This document shows, one piece after another, positions 18,601 to 27,570 of a DNA stretch of 64,000 nt (position 1 is its first letter; each line of letters opens with the position of its first letter). The translations under genes and the position numbers were made by a program. The notes under the pieces were generated by a model, which did not search any database, was not told the origin of the DNA, and saw only the letters and a program-made list of their open reading frames with translations. The stretch spans positions 372,001 through 436,000 of the forward strand of contig CAWBLP010000010.1 of the NCBI GenBank assembly GCA_963789495.1, written 5' to 3'. The DNA comes from CAWBLP01 sp963789495. GTDB taxonomy: Bacteria > Pseudomonadota > Alphaproteobacteria > Acetobacterales > Acetobacteraceae.

Positions 18601-20701
18601 CGAGCTCGCCGTCTTCCTCAGACTTCCTGACGTCGATACGGAACCGGTTCGCCAGTGCCTGCCCGTTCTTTGCCCGAACCGTCAGCGTGACGTCATGCTC
18701 ACCATCGCGCAAGGCGCGGGGTGGACAGTGAAACGCGTAGCCGCTGCGCAGCGAGCCTTCCCATTCCGGAAATGCCGCGCCGACATCCTGGCGTGCCAGA
18801 CCGTAATGCGCCTCACCGAGGCGGACGTCATCGATCTGCACGTCGATCGACGCAACACCGGATCGCGCCAGCACCCACCCCTCAATGGTCAGACGGCCGG
18901 TGATCGGTTCCACCACCACGCCAGCCACGACCTGCGGACTGTCCAGTTCGAAGCGGAACTCCGGCAGATCGGCAGCCGGCGGCAGTTCCGGATCCGCCAA
19001 CACCGGCGTCGTCGCGCGCAGGATACGGCTTTCGGTGCGCTCATCGTCCGCGGCATTGCGCAGAACCAGACGCAGCTCATGCAGCCCCTCGGTCAGGCCC
19101 GGAATTGGCTGGTCCAGCCGGAATCCGGCCAATCTCGCGGCGGGGATGCTGGCGAATTCCTCGCCGACATCCGGCCGGGGCAGGCCCAGCTCGGCCGCAC
19201 CGATCCGTTCGCCGTTGAGATGCACGGCAACTTCCGCCAGGCCGACCGCGCAGACCGCCCAGCCGACCACCCGCAGCCGACCATCCGGAGCGAAGCCGGC
19301 CTCGTCACAGAACCAATTGATCTTGCGCCGAGGGTCGGGCGTCGGATCATCCTGTCGCCGCGCACCCGTTTCGGCCGGCTCCGGCGACCTCCCGGCAAAC
19401 GATTGCGCGGCGGCGTGGCCAGTCCCAACGGGCGGTCGGATTGCCCCGGCGGGGGCGGCCAATCCGACCAGCGGCTCCTCGGCGAAACCCGTGGCGGCGC
19501 TCGACCGAAACCGCCCGGGGCTGGCCTGGACATGCTCGATCGGCAGCAGTACCTCATGTGCATAGCCGTTCAGGCTGATCGCCTGGACGCGAAGCGTCTT
19601 CGCTGCCCGCGCCCCCTCGGTCACAAGCTGCCCGGACAGCGTGAAGCCTGCGTGGTGCGCGTTCGGATAGGCTGAATAGTGGCTGCCGACGTCCTCCCGC
19701 TGGATGCCGAACTGAGCGGCGGGCAGGCGTTCCGCTTCACACAGGAAGGCCTGCACCGTCACGATCGGGTTCAACGCGACGGCCCAGCCATGCACCATCA
19801 GGCCGCCGTCGGAATCGATCATCGCGCGCTCGACATAGAGCACCAGCGGCGGACGCGCTCCGCTGAGCCCGGCACCTGGCCGGGTTGGGCCAGTGATCAC
19901 ACTGACCGGCTGCGGTGCCGTCGGGTCGATCGCCAGCGCAAAGATCTCCTCGCACGAAACACCGTCCACGGTGGTCGCACGCACCCCAATGACACAAGCC
20001 TGGATCGGCCGGGCCTGCGGCAACGGCAGGGTAAACTCGAAGTTGCGTTCACGGCCGGCGATCCCACCCGGCAGCATGACCGACGCGGCGCGATCGGGCC
20101 GGCCGAACTCCACACGGTCGATCACCGTGCCATCCACCACCAGTTCGACCGCCTCGAGCAACGCCGATGAAGCGACCCGGCCACGCACCTGGATGTCGAA
20201 GCGGCCGAAGATGAAACCGCCGGTCGGTTCAGGATTGAGCTCGATCAGCGTCGTGATTGGCGGTTCGCCCGGCTGCGCTTCGACCGGCCCACCGGCCGGG
20301 TCATCGGAGCCGGAATGAACTCGTGCCGACTGCCCGGTGGCAGCGACATCGTCGCTCGTCGCGTCGGACACCACCGGTTCGCCTGCATCCGCCGGTGGGG
20401 GGATGACGAATTGGGGGGCTGGATTCGCTGGCGACGCGTCCGGCACCAGGGCATGTTCGATCGGAGCGGCCGACGGGGTCGGGATTTGCGCCGCGCCGGA
20501 CCTGGCCGAAACTGCATCGGGCACAAGGCCCGGCTGATCCGCTGTCCAAGCGCGCGCAGCGGCCGTGTAACCGGGCGTCGCACCGCTCCCTTCGCCCCGC
20601 TTGCCCCGCCGTGGGACAGCATTGTCCTGGCGCCCGGGCGCGCCCGCATCGATACGTTGAGACGCCGGACGGGCATCCGGATTTGGCCTCTTGCGGGTCA
20701 T
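15611..20701 (-). CDS. very large GT2-GT9 glycosyltransferase with repeat modules
   Basis: About 1,696 aa. The N-terminal 170 residues are proline/alanine-rich and probably disordered. Next comes a beta-rich region (about 170-720) with at least three copies of a module of roughly 100 residues. Each copy carries GWA/GWV, a G-x-R-L-G-like turn, a DVG motif (QREDVG, PRPDVG, ARQDVG) and an AGF/GY ending. A GT-like segment follows, then a GT-A family 2 domain (VSIIIPTCAAHGYIET, FLNDDIEIEQ, ACMLVRRDFF). Last is a GT9 heptosyltransferase-like domain (RILVVKLDHIGDFVTALPAI, AIHPGAGNITKQWP, IGNDSGPKHIAAAVGVPT). It probably builds a surface polysaccharide. ATG at 20701 is chosen; an in-frame ATG at 20788 is possible. 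Confidence 0.85.
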   Translation of the reverse strand: MTRKRPNPDARPASQRIDAGAPGRQDNAVPRRGKRGEGSGATPGYTAAARAWTADQPGLVPDAVSARSGAAQIPTPSAAPIEHALVPDASPANPAPQFVIPPPADAGEPVVSDATSDDVAATGQSARVHSGSDDPAGGPVEAQPGEPPITTLIELNPEPTGGFIFGRFDIQVRGRVASSALLEAVELVVDGTVIDRVEFGRPDRAASVMLPGGIAGRERNFEFTLPLPQARPIQACVIGVRATTVDGVSCEEIFALAIDPTAPQPVSVITGPTRPGAGLSGARPPLVLYVERAMIDSDGGLMVHGWAVALNPIVTVQAFLCEAERLPAAQFGIQREDVGSHYSAYPNAHHAGFTLSGQLVTEGARAAKTLRVQAISLNGYAHEVLLPIEHVQASPGRFRSSAATGFAEEPLVGLAAPAGAIRPPVGTGHAAAQSFAGRSPEPAETGARRQDDPTPDPRRKINWFCDEAGFAPDGRLRVVGWAVCAVGLAEVAVHLNGERIGAAELGLPRPDVGEEFASIPAARLAGFRLDQPIPGLTEGLHELRLVLRNAADDERTESRILRATTPVLADPELPPAADLPEFRFELDSPQVVAGVVVEPITGRLTIEGWVLARSGVASIDVQIDDVRLGEAHYGLARQDVGAAFPEWEGSLRSGYAFHCPPRALRDGEHDVTLTVRAKNGQALANRFRIDVRKSEEDGELATIRRRMTQVESGMLGGLLDDLGYRPAFHLLLRQGSTIALDGLRATVEALRHQVYRSWQLTVLVEDPDAAFAVRLLLADCAADLGERVTVLDATQPGFDTLPCVGDAGSNTLFGALCPGDLLGCDALAELALAGGLHRQAEFLYADEARISPASNQREPFFKPDFSPDLLLSTNYIGRPWVASADLLQRCNVTPRLLLAQGEHDVVLRCTEQATAIHHVPKLLAQRGPELLDDEATSRAALAQAAERRGTPAEVKPGCVAGTFRLQRTQPASGKVSIIIPTCAAHGYIETCIRTLREKTAYANFEIVCIDNIPESEGSWKVWLQQNADQIVDIPEAFNWSRFNNRAVAATDSDYLLFLNDDIEIEQDDWLDVLLEHAQRPEVGIVGPQLLYPDRKVQHAGMFLGAGIGRHAFRFAPADDPGYFGLALTQRNVMAVTGACMLVRRDFFEAQGGFDEAHSVINNDLDFCLRAHRAGKLTVFTPHATLIHHELASRDRMKDVFDTTNFDSHWRTVFAAGDPYFSPRLSRHSDDYRPDDEPVQTVFSGHPLFERRDIQRILVVKLDHIGDFVTALPAIRRLKSLFPQASITVLAGRAARAFTYLEPAIDAFIEFEFFHVRSQLGEKDLTKADFEALEEQLAEYRFDLAIDLRKHLSTRDVLRHTGARFLAGYDYMGQFPFLDIALEWDGDKTLHRKRSHVVDDLLALVEAVATASTGARELVATPPLPFPLDDLSPAVQALFTRPVVAIHPGAGNITKQWPAEYFTGLIDLLVERSGVNVLLVGGPDDREVADLLLQRALLPERLASVAGAMKLADLPRMLVRCALYIGNDSGPKHIAAAVGVPTIGIHSGVVDAAEWGPLGRRAVALRRNMTCSPCYLARAEDCPRNLACLRYLEPSSVYQMAELLLARPVATYAPLEATALNDEPRMDPAEPERDAEAGSEQMAADRSGAVAAADDGLAFAARPENLVVSEAAAARPGSSAPRTKSRAKSGRRQGGRA

Positions 20702-20888
20702 GCAGCGCAGTATTTCGACATCGGACTGAGGTTCCGGATATCCACGGGATCGGGCCACTGTCGCCGAGCAAATGCCGGACCGGCGCATCCGCGATGCCTG
20801 CGACGTTCAGTTGTCTTCTTGGCGTTTCCCGTTTGCTCGGCTTACGAAGACACCAGGGCCGGCCGCAAGCAATTCATACATAGACCGC

Positions 20889-21284
20889 CTACAGGCCGAA
20901 CGGCAGGCGTCCCTCGCGATAGCCGTCCTCCTGGAAATGCGCAGTTCCCGAAGCCACCACACCGCGCCGAACGCTTTCCGCCACGTCAGGATTCTGCTGC
21001 AGATACCACGTCTCATCCACATTCACGGGGAACGGCAGCCGACCCTCGAAATATCCGTCATCGACGAAGTGTTGCCGGGCGGACTTGATGGTGCCTTCCT
21101 TGACCGCCTGGGCAATGTCCTCATAGGTCCTGAGATACCATTCCTCGTCAACCTCGACGCCAGCAATCATCATTTTCAAGATATTGATGAAGTCTTCATA
21201 AGACACATTAACGCGCAATTCACCCTTCACAGTCGAAATTTCGACCGAGCGCCTGATCAGATCAAATGGTGGAACGTACTTCAC
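20889..21284 (-). CDS. small protein with two copies of a 42-residue repeat
   Basis: 131 aa. After a 40-residue head, the sequence has two adjacent repeats: VDEEWYLRTYEDIAQAV...HFVDDGYFEGRLPF and VDETWYLQQNPDVAESV...HFQEDGYREGRLPF. The WY-x4-PDVA-x-AV...H(F)...G-x-x-EGR-P pattern is known as a short accessory repeat in bacterial glycosyltransferase proteins. The start is GTG at 21284, decided by a strong GAGGAGG 7 nt upstream. It lies about 190 bp upstream of the giant glycosyltransferase gene on the same strand, so cotranscription is probable. Function unknown; a partner of surface-glycan assembly is an inference from context. Confidence 0.7.
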   Translation of the reverse strand: MKYVPPFDLIRRSVEISTVKGELRVNVSYEDFINILKMMIAGVEVDEEWYLRTYEDIAQAVKEGTIKSARQHFVDDGYFEGRLPFPVNVDETWYLQQNPDVAESVRRGVVASGTAHFQEDGYREGRLPFGL

Positions 21285-21285
21285 A

Positions 21286-21296
21286 ACACCTCCTCT
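21286..21296 (-). promoter_or_regulatory. strong Shine-Dalgarno deciding a GTG start
   Basis: On the minus strand the sequence reads GAGGAGGTGTTGTGAAG. The GAGGAGG core places the GTG at 21284 as initiation codon of the 131-residue repeat protein. Confidence 0.7.
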
Positions 21297-21676
21297 ATCA
21301 GCGAGCCTGAGGCCGAATGCGTCGTCGCATCGATGTCAGCGAGCCCGGGGCCGGATGCTTCGCCGTATTGAATACCCATATCCAAACCGGGAGGGAACAG
21401 GAACTTGCCGTTTTTCGTCGCCACGCGTGCATTTCGCGCGTCGTGCGTGCAGCAAATTGCCGCCCGTCTCGCCAGGTGTGCTAGACCCGCAATGTGCTAG
21501 CCGGGAAAATTCATCGGAGCGCTCGGGGAGCTGCTACCCTGTATTGATCACTCAACCGAAAGCTGTGCGTCCATAGGAGGCCACCGGCCCCTTTTAGGTC
21601 CGTTGTGTGGTCTCGGCAGCTGGTGGGCGTTGGGGTTGATCGGCGTTGGTTCAGGTGGGGCAATCCGCCCCGTGAT
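21297..21676. other. intergenic region with a short direct repeat
   Basis: No gene is seen. A segment of about 28 bp (CAGCGAGCCTGAGGCCGAATG... at 21299) recurs in diverged form at 21337. This stretch should contain the promoter of the repeat-protein/glycosyltransferase operon and, further right, the left flank of the IS1380-family element, whose end could not be placed. Confidence 0.35.
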
Positions 21677-23029
21677 TCAAATGCTGAGGCGGGGCATGCG
21701 CGTCAGCAGCAGAACGAAGAGCGCCTGATCGGGTGTCGCTCGTGGCAGGTGAAGTCGAACCTGCGTCTTCAACACCTCGATGCGTACTGCCAGTTTGACC
21801 AGGCGCAGCCGCAAGGTGTCGAATTGTGCGACGCGCCAACGCGAGCGACGCGGCATCAGCGTGCGCAGGCTCCATAACAGCCAATAGGCGCCGATATGAA
21901 GGAAGAGGCGCATTTGGTTGGCGCTTGCTCGGCAGCACGAAGTGCGGTCGGCGGCCAAATGTGCTTTCCACGCCTTGATATGGTTCTCCGCCTGACCCCG
22001 GGCGCAATAGATGTCCTGGTAGACGGTGCGGCCGGACGGGCCGCTGAGACTGGTGACGATGAAGCGTGTATCGATCCCCTGTGGCCCGGCCTCGACGCGG
22101 GCGATGATGCGCTCCACCCTGTCCCAGCTCGCCGCAGCGTCATTGAATTCTTTGAACCGGCGCAGCTTGGCGCCGTCCGCAGTAGCAGCGGCACGGGCGG
22201 CGGTGCTCTCCTCGAGGCAGAGGATATGTTTGCGCAGCGTCGACGTGGGGGCGACGCCGAGCGTGTAGTCCAGCTGGCGGGCCCGGCAGAAGCGCAGCAC
22301 CCCGGGTGTGCAGTAATGGCTGTCGGCGCGCAGCATGATCTCCACCTGCGGCCAGTTGCCACGGATTGCGGTGATCAGCCGATGCAGCCAGCGTACGATT
22401 TGCTTGCCCGAAGGCCGACTGGCCGGGCGCAGGACGGCGGCGATCATGCGGCCGTCGCCGTCGAACACCACGATCGGCTGGAAGCCATATTCGTCGTGAT
22501 GCGCGTTGAACAGCCGCAACTGCTGGCTGCCATGCACGGCGTCGAACGTGTCGTCGATGTCGAGCACGATGCGGCGTGGCACCTGGCAAAAGCTCTGGCA
22601 GTAGTGGTCGACCATAGCCCGCCCCATGCGCAAGAGTGCACGCGCGTCCGGTAGGTTCTCCAAGCGCGAGATGGTGGGTTGCGAGCAAAGGTCGGCATCA
22701 TTGGGCAAGCGGCCCATCGCCAGCTTGAACATCGGATCGCGGCGTAGGCGGTCGGCGTCGTTGCCGTCCTCGTATCCCGATGAGATCATCAACATGCGCG
22801 TGCGGATGATTTCATCGAGCCCATGCACCACACGCTCCGGCGCGCGGGGGTCAACGATGCATGCCGCCAGTCGCCGAGCGAGATCGAGACGTTGCTCCAC
22901 TTCCCGCAGCATCAGCAATCCACCATCGGATGAAAGATGCCCACCATCAAAGCGGGCGATCACTGGTTTACCGCCGATGGGTGACAGGCCGGGCAGCAAC
23001 GGGGGTGTTGTTTTTGCCTGGACTGGCAT
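21677..23029 (-). mobile_element. IS1380-family transposase
   Basis: 450 aa DDE transposase. The N-terminal signature is IARFDGGHLSSDGGLLMLREVE. Then come YEDGNDADRLRRDP, the first catalytic aspartate in VLDIDDTFDAVHGSQQ, the second in IMLRADSHYC, and the acidic YCARGQAENHIKAWK (family Y-x-G/N-R-A-E-N-x-I-K region). ATG at 23029 is chosen because homology begins there; the frame stays open upstream to 23224. The gene is intact. Terminal inverted repeats could not be recognised by eye, so the element borders are not given. Confidence 0.88.
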
Positions 23030-23218
23030 CTTGCCTCGAATTCGCTTGAACTGCAGCGCGATTCTACCGTCGTCCGGGGTTTCGTACCAGGGTTGCCACG
23101 CTGACGCCGAGACTGGCTGACGCGGGGACGTGTGGGGGATTGGGGCTGTATGGGAAGTCGTCCGGGTGGACAGCCTAGAAGAAGCAAGCCGACGACGATC
23201 GCCAGGGCGGAGCCGACG

Positions 23219-23641
23219 ATGCATGGCTTGCGAGCTTCATTGAACCCACACGTCTATCGAGACATCGAGATTGAAAGCGATCAATCGCTGTTTGAATTAG
23301 CCCACGTAATCACGAAGGCTTTTGGCTTCGATTTTGACCATGCTTTTGGTTTTTTCAATCGCCTGACAGGTCACGTGTTTAGCTCGCCCGTGCGGTATGA
23401 GCTTTTCGCAGACGAGGAGGCAGGCGGCGAAGCCCGCAGTGTGCACCAAGCGACAATCGCTCAGGCGTTCCGGCGGAAGAACAGCAAGATGCTGTTCGTG
23501 TACGACTACGGCGATGAATGGCGCTTCCGAGTCGAAGTGCGTGACATAAGCAAACTACCGCCCGACAGCGCAGTTCCTAGGGTGACAGCTGAGGTCGGCA
23601 AAGCCCCCGAGCAATATCCCGTCGCGACCGACGACAACTGA
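23219..23641 (+). CDS. plasmid pRiA4b ORF-3-like protein
   Basis: 140 aa. The N-terminal beta-strand and helix (RASLNPHVYRDIEIE, LFELAHVITKAFGFDFDHAFGF) and the aromatic MLFVYDYGDEWRFRVEV match the pRiA4b ORF-3 family, which often accompanies transposons and plasmids. Function of the family is unknown. ATG at 23219 is chosen where homology begins. The frame remains open upstream into the flank of the IS1380 element, so a longer N-terminus cannot be excluded. The right end (VGKAPEQYPVATDDN) is as expected. Adjacency to the transposase suggests it arrived with mobile DNA. Confidence 0.65.
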   Translation: MHGLRASLNPHVYRDIEIESDQSLFELAHVITKAFGFDFDHAFGFFNRLTGHVFSSPVRYELFADEEAGGEARSVHQATIAQAFRRKNSKMLFVYDYGDEWRFRVEVRDISKLPPDSAVPRVTAEVGKAPEQYPVATDDN

Positions 23642-23747
23642 CCGTCCGACCCAAGATGAAGCAAGGCAAGACAGCATTCTACAACCTACGCGTGCGTCGC
23701 GGCCACGGTTCCGATGTTGCCGCGAACAGACAGATTCTTCCCCTCTT

Positions 23748-25088
23748 TCAAGACCATGCGGCCGTCGGGGAGACCTGATGAATAATGGCGGCTAGCACCA
23801 GCTGCAGATCTGGCGGCACTTCGATTGCGAAACTACCCACGATACCGACACCGTCGTTGCCGCGCGGCAGCAGTACCAGCCCGTTTCCGGCCAGGCGGGT
23901 GACAGCGGCGGCGGCGGCCCGGGCGGGTTGCATGGTTTCGGCCCGGGTGCACAGTCCCGCAAGCGCGCTTGCCTGGACGAGGATGATCAGCGCGGTGATG
24001 CCGAACCGTGGGCGCAAGGGCAAGCCAGCGAGAGCCCCGGCAAGCAGCAGCACGGCGTATGGAACCGCGAATGCGAGGTAGCGCAGTTCGATTGGTGTGG
24101 TGTTGAAGACGAAGCCAAGCAGTAGCAGACCAATCGGCAATGCCAGCATGGCGGCCGTCAGCAGGCTGCGTGCGTGGGGCATGCCGATGTGGTGTCGGCA
24201 ACGGATCGTGAGGATGAATAGGCCTACGAGCAGCAGACCCAGTGCGATGGTTGCCAGTGGGCGAACCGGCTCAGCAGCGTAAAGCGGGAGGCCGCCGACC
24301 AGATTTGCAGCGCTGTAGGTCAGGAGCCGATGCAAGCCTCCGGCGAGGTTGAATGGTTGGAATTGGCCGAGGCGGGAGTTGCGCTGGGCCAGGAAGAACC
24401 ACAGGTCGAGCGGCAAACACAGCGCAAAACCCAGCACAGGTGCCAGTGGCGCAACTTTGGTCCAACCGCCAGAAACCCGCCGCAGCCACAATCCATGCGC
24501 CAGGACGGCAAAGCCGACGAATACGGTCAGGTAGTTGGTTGCGGTTGCCGCGCCCAGCAAAAGTCCGCCGAACAATCCCGGCATCCACCCCGGCCGCCGC
24601 ACCCCAGCCAGCACTGCCACCCCGAGCAAAGTCAGTAGTTGCGCAAGTGCGAATCCGCGAGCAATCGTGGCGGTATAGGCAAACCCGTAACAGCCCAAGG
24701 TCAGCAGCATTGCGACCTCGGGTGCCACCCCGACGCGCATCGCGATCCATCCGACCGCGGCCAGTGCGGCCACCCCGTATAGCACAGACAGCAACCGTGC
24801 AGCGAAAAGGGAACCGCCGACCAGCCGCCGCCACAGCGCCACCTGCCAGAAATACAGCGGCGGATGCACATCGGTCCGGCGCAGGTCGCGTGCAATGCCG
24901 GCCAGTCCGGCATGTCCCGCCTGCAGGAGCCGCACCTCACCCGCGGCGAATGGCGTTTCCGGCCAGGCCGGCCGCGCCACTCCCGCGGTCAGAAACAGTG
25001 TATATTGCTCATCATATTCGGCACTGCGTAGCCATGCTGTCCCGCCTAGCACCAACGTCGCCAACAGCAATACCGCAGCGCAGCGCAG
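23748..25088 (-). CDS. polytopic membrane glycosyltransferase (GT39/ArnT-like)
   Basis: About 446 aa with roughly ten hydrophobic helices. An early loop contains EYDEQYT and TDVHPPLYFWQ, the acidic/HPPL motif of the first periplasmic loop in dolichyl-phosphate-mannose/ArnT-type GT-C enzymes, which transfer sugars from polyprenyl-phosphate donors. ATG at 25088 (MLRCAAVLLLATLVLGG) starts directly with a membrane segment; an upstream in-frame start at 25172 is possible. The gene is divergent from a GtrB-like gene whose product would make the polyprenyl-phosphate sugar, a functionally coherent pair. Confidence 0.75.
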   Translation of the reverse strand: MRCAAVLLLATLVLGGTAWLRSAEYDEQYTLFLTAGVARPAWPETPFAAGEVRLLQAGHAGLAGIARDLRRTDVHPPLYFWQVALWRRLVGGSLFAARLLSVLYGVAALAAVGWIAMRVGVAPEVAMLLTLGCYGFAYTATIARGFALAQLLTLLGVAVLAGVRRPGWMPGLFGGLLLGAATATNYLTVFVGFAVLAHGLWLRRVSGGWTKVAPLAPVLGFALCLPLDLWFFLAQRNSRLGQFQPFNLAGGLHRLLTYSAANLVGGLPLYAAEPVRPLATIALGLLLVGLFILTIRCRHHIGMPHARSLLTAAMLALPIGLLLLGFVFNTTPIELRYLAFAVPYAVLLLAGALAGLPLRPRFGITALIILVQASALAGLCTRAETMQPARAAAAAVTRLAGNGLVLLPRGNDGVGIVGSFAIEVPPDLQLVLAAIIHQVSPTAAWS

Positions 25089-25189
25089 CATGCGGGCTTT
25101 AACCAATATTTCACCCCATCCCTGGTTCACTGCATCCCGACCAGGATACCGGCCAAGCCTTAACAACCTCACACTTCCATGTTGATCTC

Positions 25190-26479
25190 ATGGCCAAGGC
25201 ATTTCACCGGTCGACGGGGTCTGTGACGCCGGTGCTGTCGGTAGTCGTGCCCGCCTACAATGAAGCCGCGGGCATTGCCACCTTCCACCAGCGTCTTGCG
25301 GCCGTCATGGACCCACTCGGCTCATGGGAGGTGATCTACGTCAACGACGGCAGCGAGGACTCCACCCTGGCAGTTCTGAACACCCTGCGGCGGGCCGATC
25401 CCCACATCGGGCTGATTAACCTGTCGCGCAACTTCGGCAAGGAGATCGCGACGACCGCCGGTTTGGATCATGCCGCCGGCGCGGCCATCATCGTCATCGA
25501 TGCTGACCTGCAGGACCCGCCAGAGGTGATTCCCGCCCTGATCGCGGGCTGGCGCAATGGCGCTGACACGGTCTACGCGCAGCGACGCGCACGGGCCGGC
25601 GAAACCGGACTAAAGCGCACCACTGCCCATCTGTTCTATCGGCTGATGCGCCATGCCGGTCGGGTGAAGCTGCCGCCAGATACCGGCGACTTCCGGTTGA
25701 TGAGCCGCCGTGTTGTGGATGCGGTGCGCCAATTGCGCGAGCAGCACCGCTTTATGAAGGGCCTGTTTGCCTGGGTTGGATTCCCGTCCTGTGCGGTGCC
25801 CTATGATCGCGACCCCCGCAATGCCGGCCGGTCGAGCTGGAGCTACTGGCGACTGTGGAACCTCGCCCTAGAAGGCATCACTAGCTTCACCGTCATGCCG
25901 CTGAAGGTGGCGACCTATCTTGGTCTGCTGGTTGCCGCTCTGGCCGTGGCGTACGGCACCCAGTTGGTCGTGAAGACACTGCTGTTTGGCAATCCGGTCG
26001 CTGGCTATCCAAGTCTGATGACGGTGATCCTGTTCCTGGGCGGCGTGCAGCTCGTCACACTTGGTGTAATCGGAGAATACCTCGGCAGGGTGTTCAACGA
26101 GACGAAGCAGCGTCCGCTCTATCTGGTGGAGCGCTTCCACGCTGCGATGGGAGTGGACCGGGAACCACCTGCAGCCATCGATATGCGCGCGACAGTGGCA
26201 GGCCCGATCGGAGGGGCATTGGAGAATGCCGTCGCGAGGATGCGAGCGCGATGGCCACATCCGCCTGAAGCACCATCGCGGCGGCGGGCGACCAGGGCAC
26301 CGAATGCGCCATTGCGGGTGCAGGCTTTTTCGCCGTCTGGCATCTCCGCCCCAGAAGATCCGGCAGGCGCGGACAAGACGGCCCGCCCGGCCGCAGGCTG
26401 CCGGTCCGCCCTGACGCCGCGATTGCGCGAGGCTACCGTGAGACCGCGGGCCCCGCGGGAACGTGAGCCAGTCGCGTGA
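25190..26479 (+). CDS. GtrB/DPM1-type glycosyltransferase family 2
   Basis: 429 aa. GT-A domain with LSVVVPAYNEAAGI, YVNDGSEDST, IDADLQDPPEV (DxD) and the acceptor-site DTGDFRLMSR, followed by two membrane helices (TYLGLLVAALAVAYGTQLVV; LMTVILFLGGVQLVTLGVIG). This is the architecture of polyprenyl-phosphate glucosyl- or mannosyltransferases. The C-terminal ~95 residues after LYLVERFH are an arginine/alanine/proline-rich extension not usual for the family. Its stop overlaps the GTG start of the GH5 gene (GTGA), so the two are coupled. Probably supplies a lipid-linked sugar to the divergently encoded GT39-like enzyme. Confidence 0.87.
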   Translation: MAKAFHRSTGSVTPVLSVVVPAYNEAAGIATFHQRLAAVMDPLGSWEVIYVNDGSEDSTLAVLNTLRRADPHIGLINLSRNFGKEIATTAGLDHAAGAAIIVIDADLQDPPEVIPALIAGWRNGADTVYAQRRARAGETGLKRTTAHLFYRLMRHAGRVKLPPDTGDFRLMSRRVVDAVRQLREQHRFMKGLFAWVGFPSCAVPYDRDPRNAGRSSWSYWRLWNLALEGITSFTVMPLKVATYLGLLVAALAVAYGTQLVVKTLLFGNPVAGYPSLMTVILFLGGVQLVTLGVIGEYLGRVFNETKQRPLYLVERFHAAMGVDREPPAAIDMRATVAGPIGGALENAVARMRARWPHPPEAPSRRRATRAPNAPLRVQAFSPSGISAPEDPAGADKTARPAAGCRSALTPRLREATVRPRAPREREPVA

Positions 26480-27570
26480 TCCGGTGGGTGGCGCTGGTGC
26501 TGTGGCTTGGGCTGACCATGCTTCCGGCCGCGCATGCGGAGGTGCTGCCCGATCGGTTGGCGCATCTGGCGCGCGGTGTGAACGTCACCAATTGGTTCCG
26601 CTTCCCCGCTAGCAAGGATCCGGTCGCCATCCGCGCCTATCTCGGCGATCGGGCGCTGCTCCAGTTGCGCCAGCGTGGCTTTACCGCCATCCGTCTGCCC
26701 GTGCAGCCAGAATATCTGCGCAGCAATTCTTCCCGCCTGAAGCTGCTGGTTCAGGCCATCACCCGTATTGAGAGTCATGGGCTGGCGGTAGCCGTCGTCG
26801 CGGATCCTGCCACTTGGAATCTGGAATCCAGCGAGTCGGACCGGGTATCGTTGTTTGCCTTCTGGGGCATGGTAGCGCCGGCGCTGCGCGAACTGGATCC
26901 CGACCTGACCTTTCCGGAACTGATGAACGAGCCGGTTTTTCCTGGGATGGTGGAAACTTGGCGCAACCTGCAGCATCGTCTGCTGGAACAGGTACGCACG
27001 ACGCTGCCGGACCATACCATCATCCTAACCGGTAACGACTGGGGCAGTGTCAGTGGGCTGCTGGCGCTCCGGCCCGAAAGCGACCCAAACGTGATTTATA
27101 CCCTCCACTTCTATGAGCCGATGGAACTGACGTCCTTGGCCGCCTATCGTCCCCAGCTGGACCATATGTCGCTCGCGCGGTTGCCATTTCCCGCTGACCA
27201 GCGCGCCGCCTGCTTCAAGGTGGCAGCAACCGCGAGCGACGATGCCACCGCTTCGCTGATGCGGTTCTATTGCGGCCTGGGCTGGAATTCTGCGCGGGTC
27301 GCCAGCCGGATCGCCGCCGCCGCCACCTGGGGACGCCGCCATCATGTCAGCATCCTGCTGGGGGAGTTCGGCGCCGCCACGATGCTCAACCCGGATGCAC
27401 GGCTGGCTTGGCTGCGCAGCGTGCGAGAAGCGTGCGAGGCGCGCGGCATCGGCTGGCTGCTATGGGGTTATGACGATGTGATGGGCTTCGGCCTCGGCCG
27501 ACCCCCACCGGTTCGGCCGCTTCTCGATCCGGCGTTGTTGCGCGCACTGGGTCTGTCCACGTCAATGTGA
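26476..27570 (+). CDS. glycoside hydrolase family 5-like secreted enzyme
   Basis: 364 aa. A signal peptide (WVALVLWLGLTMLPAAHA) ends near residue 21. Then come RGVNVTNWFRFP, IRLPVQPEY, an acid/base glutamate in FPELMNEPVF, HFYEP and a nucleophile glutamate in ILLGEFGAAT, in the order expected for a GH5 beta-1,4-glycanase barrel, ending with GWLLWGYDDVMGFG. It likely trims a beta-glucan in the periplasm. The start is GTG at 26476, overlapping the glycosyltransferase stop. Many exopolysaccharide and cellulose operons carry such an editing glycanase, which fits the context. Confidence 0.82.
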   Translation: MIRWVALVLWLGLTMLPAAHAEVLPDRLAHLARGVNVTNWFRFPASKDPVAIRAYLGDRALLQLRQRGFTAIRLPVQPEYLRSNSSRLKLLVQAITRIESHGLAVAVVADPATWNLESSESDRVSLFAFWGMVAPALRELDPDLTFPELMNEPVFPGMVETWRNLQHRLLEQVRTTLPDHTIILTGNDWGSVSGLLALRPESDPNVIYTLHFYEPMELTSLAAYRPQLDHMSLARLPFPADQRAACFKVAATASDDATASLMRFYCGLGWNSARVASRIAAAATWGRRHHVSILLGEFGAATMLNPDARLAWLRSVREACEARGIGWLLWGYDDVMGFGLGRPPPVRPLLDPALLRALGLSTSM

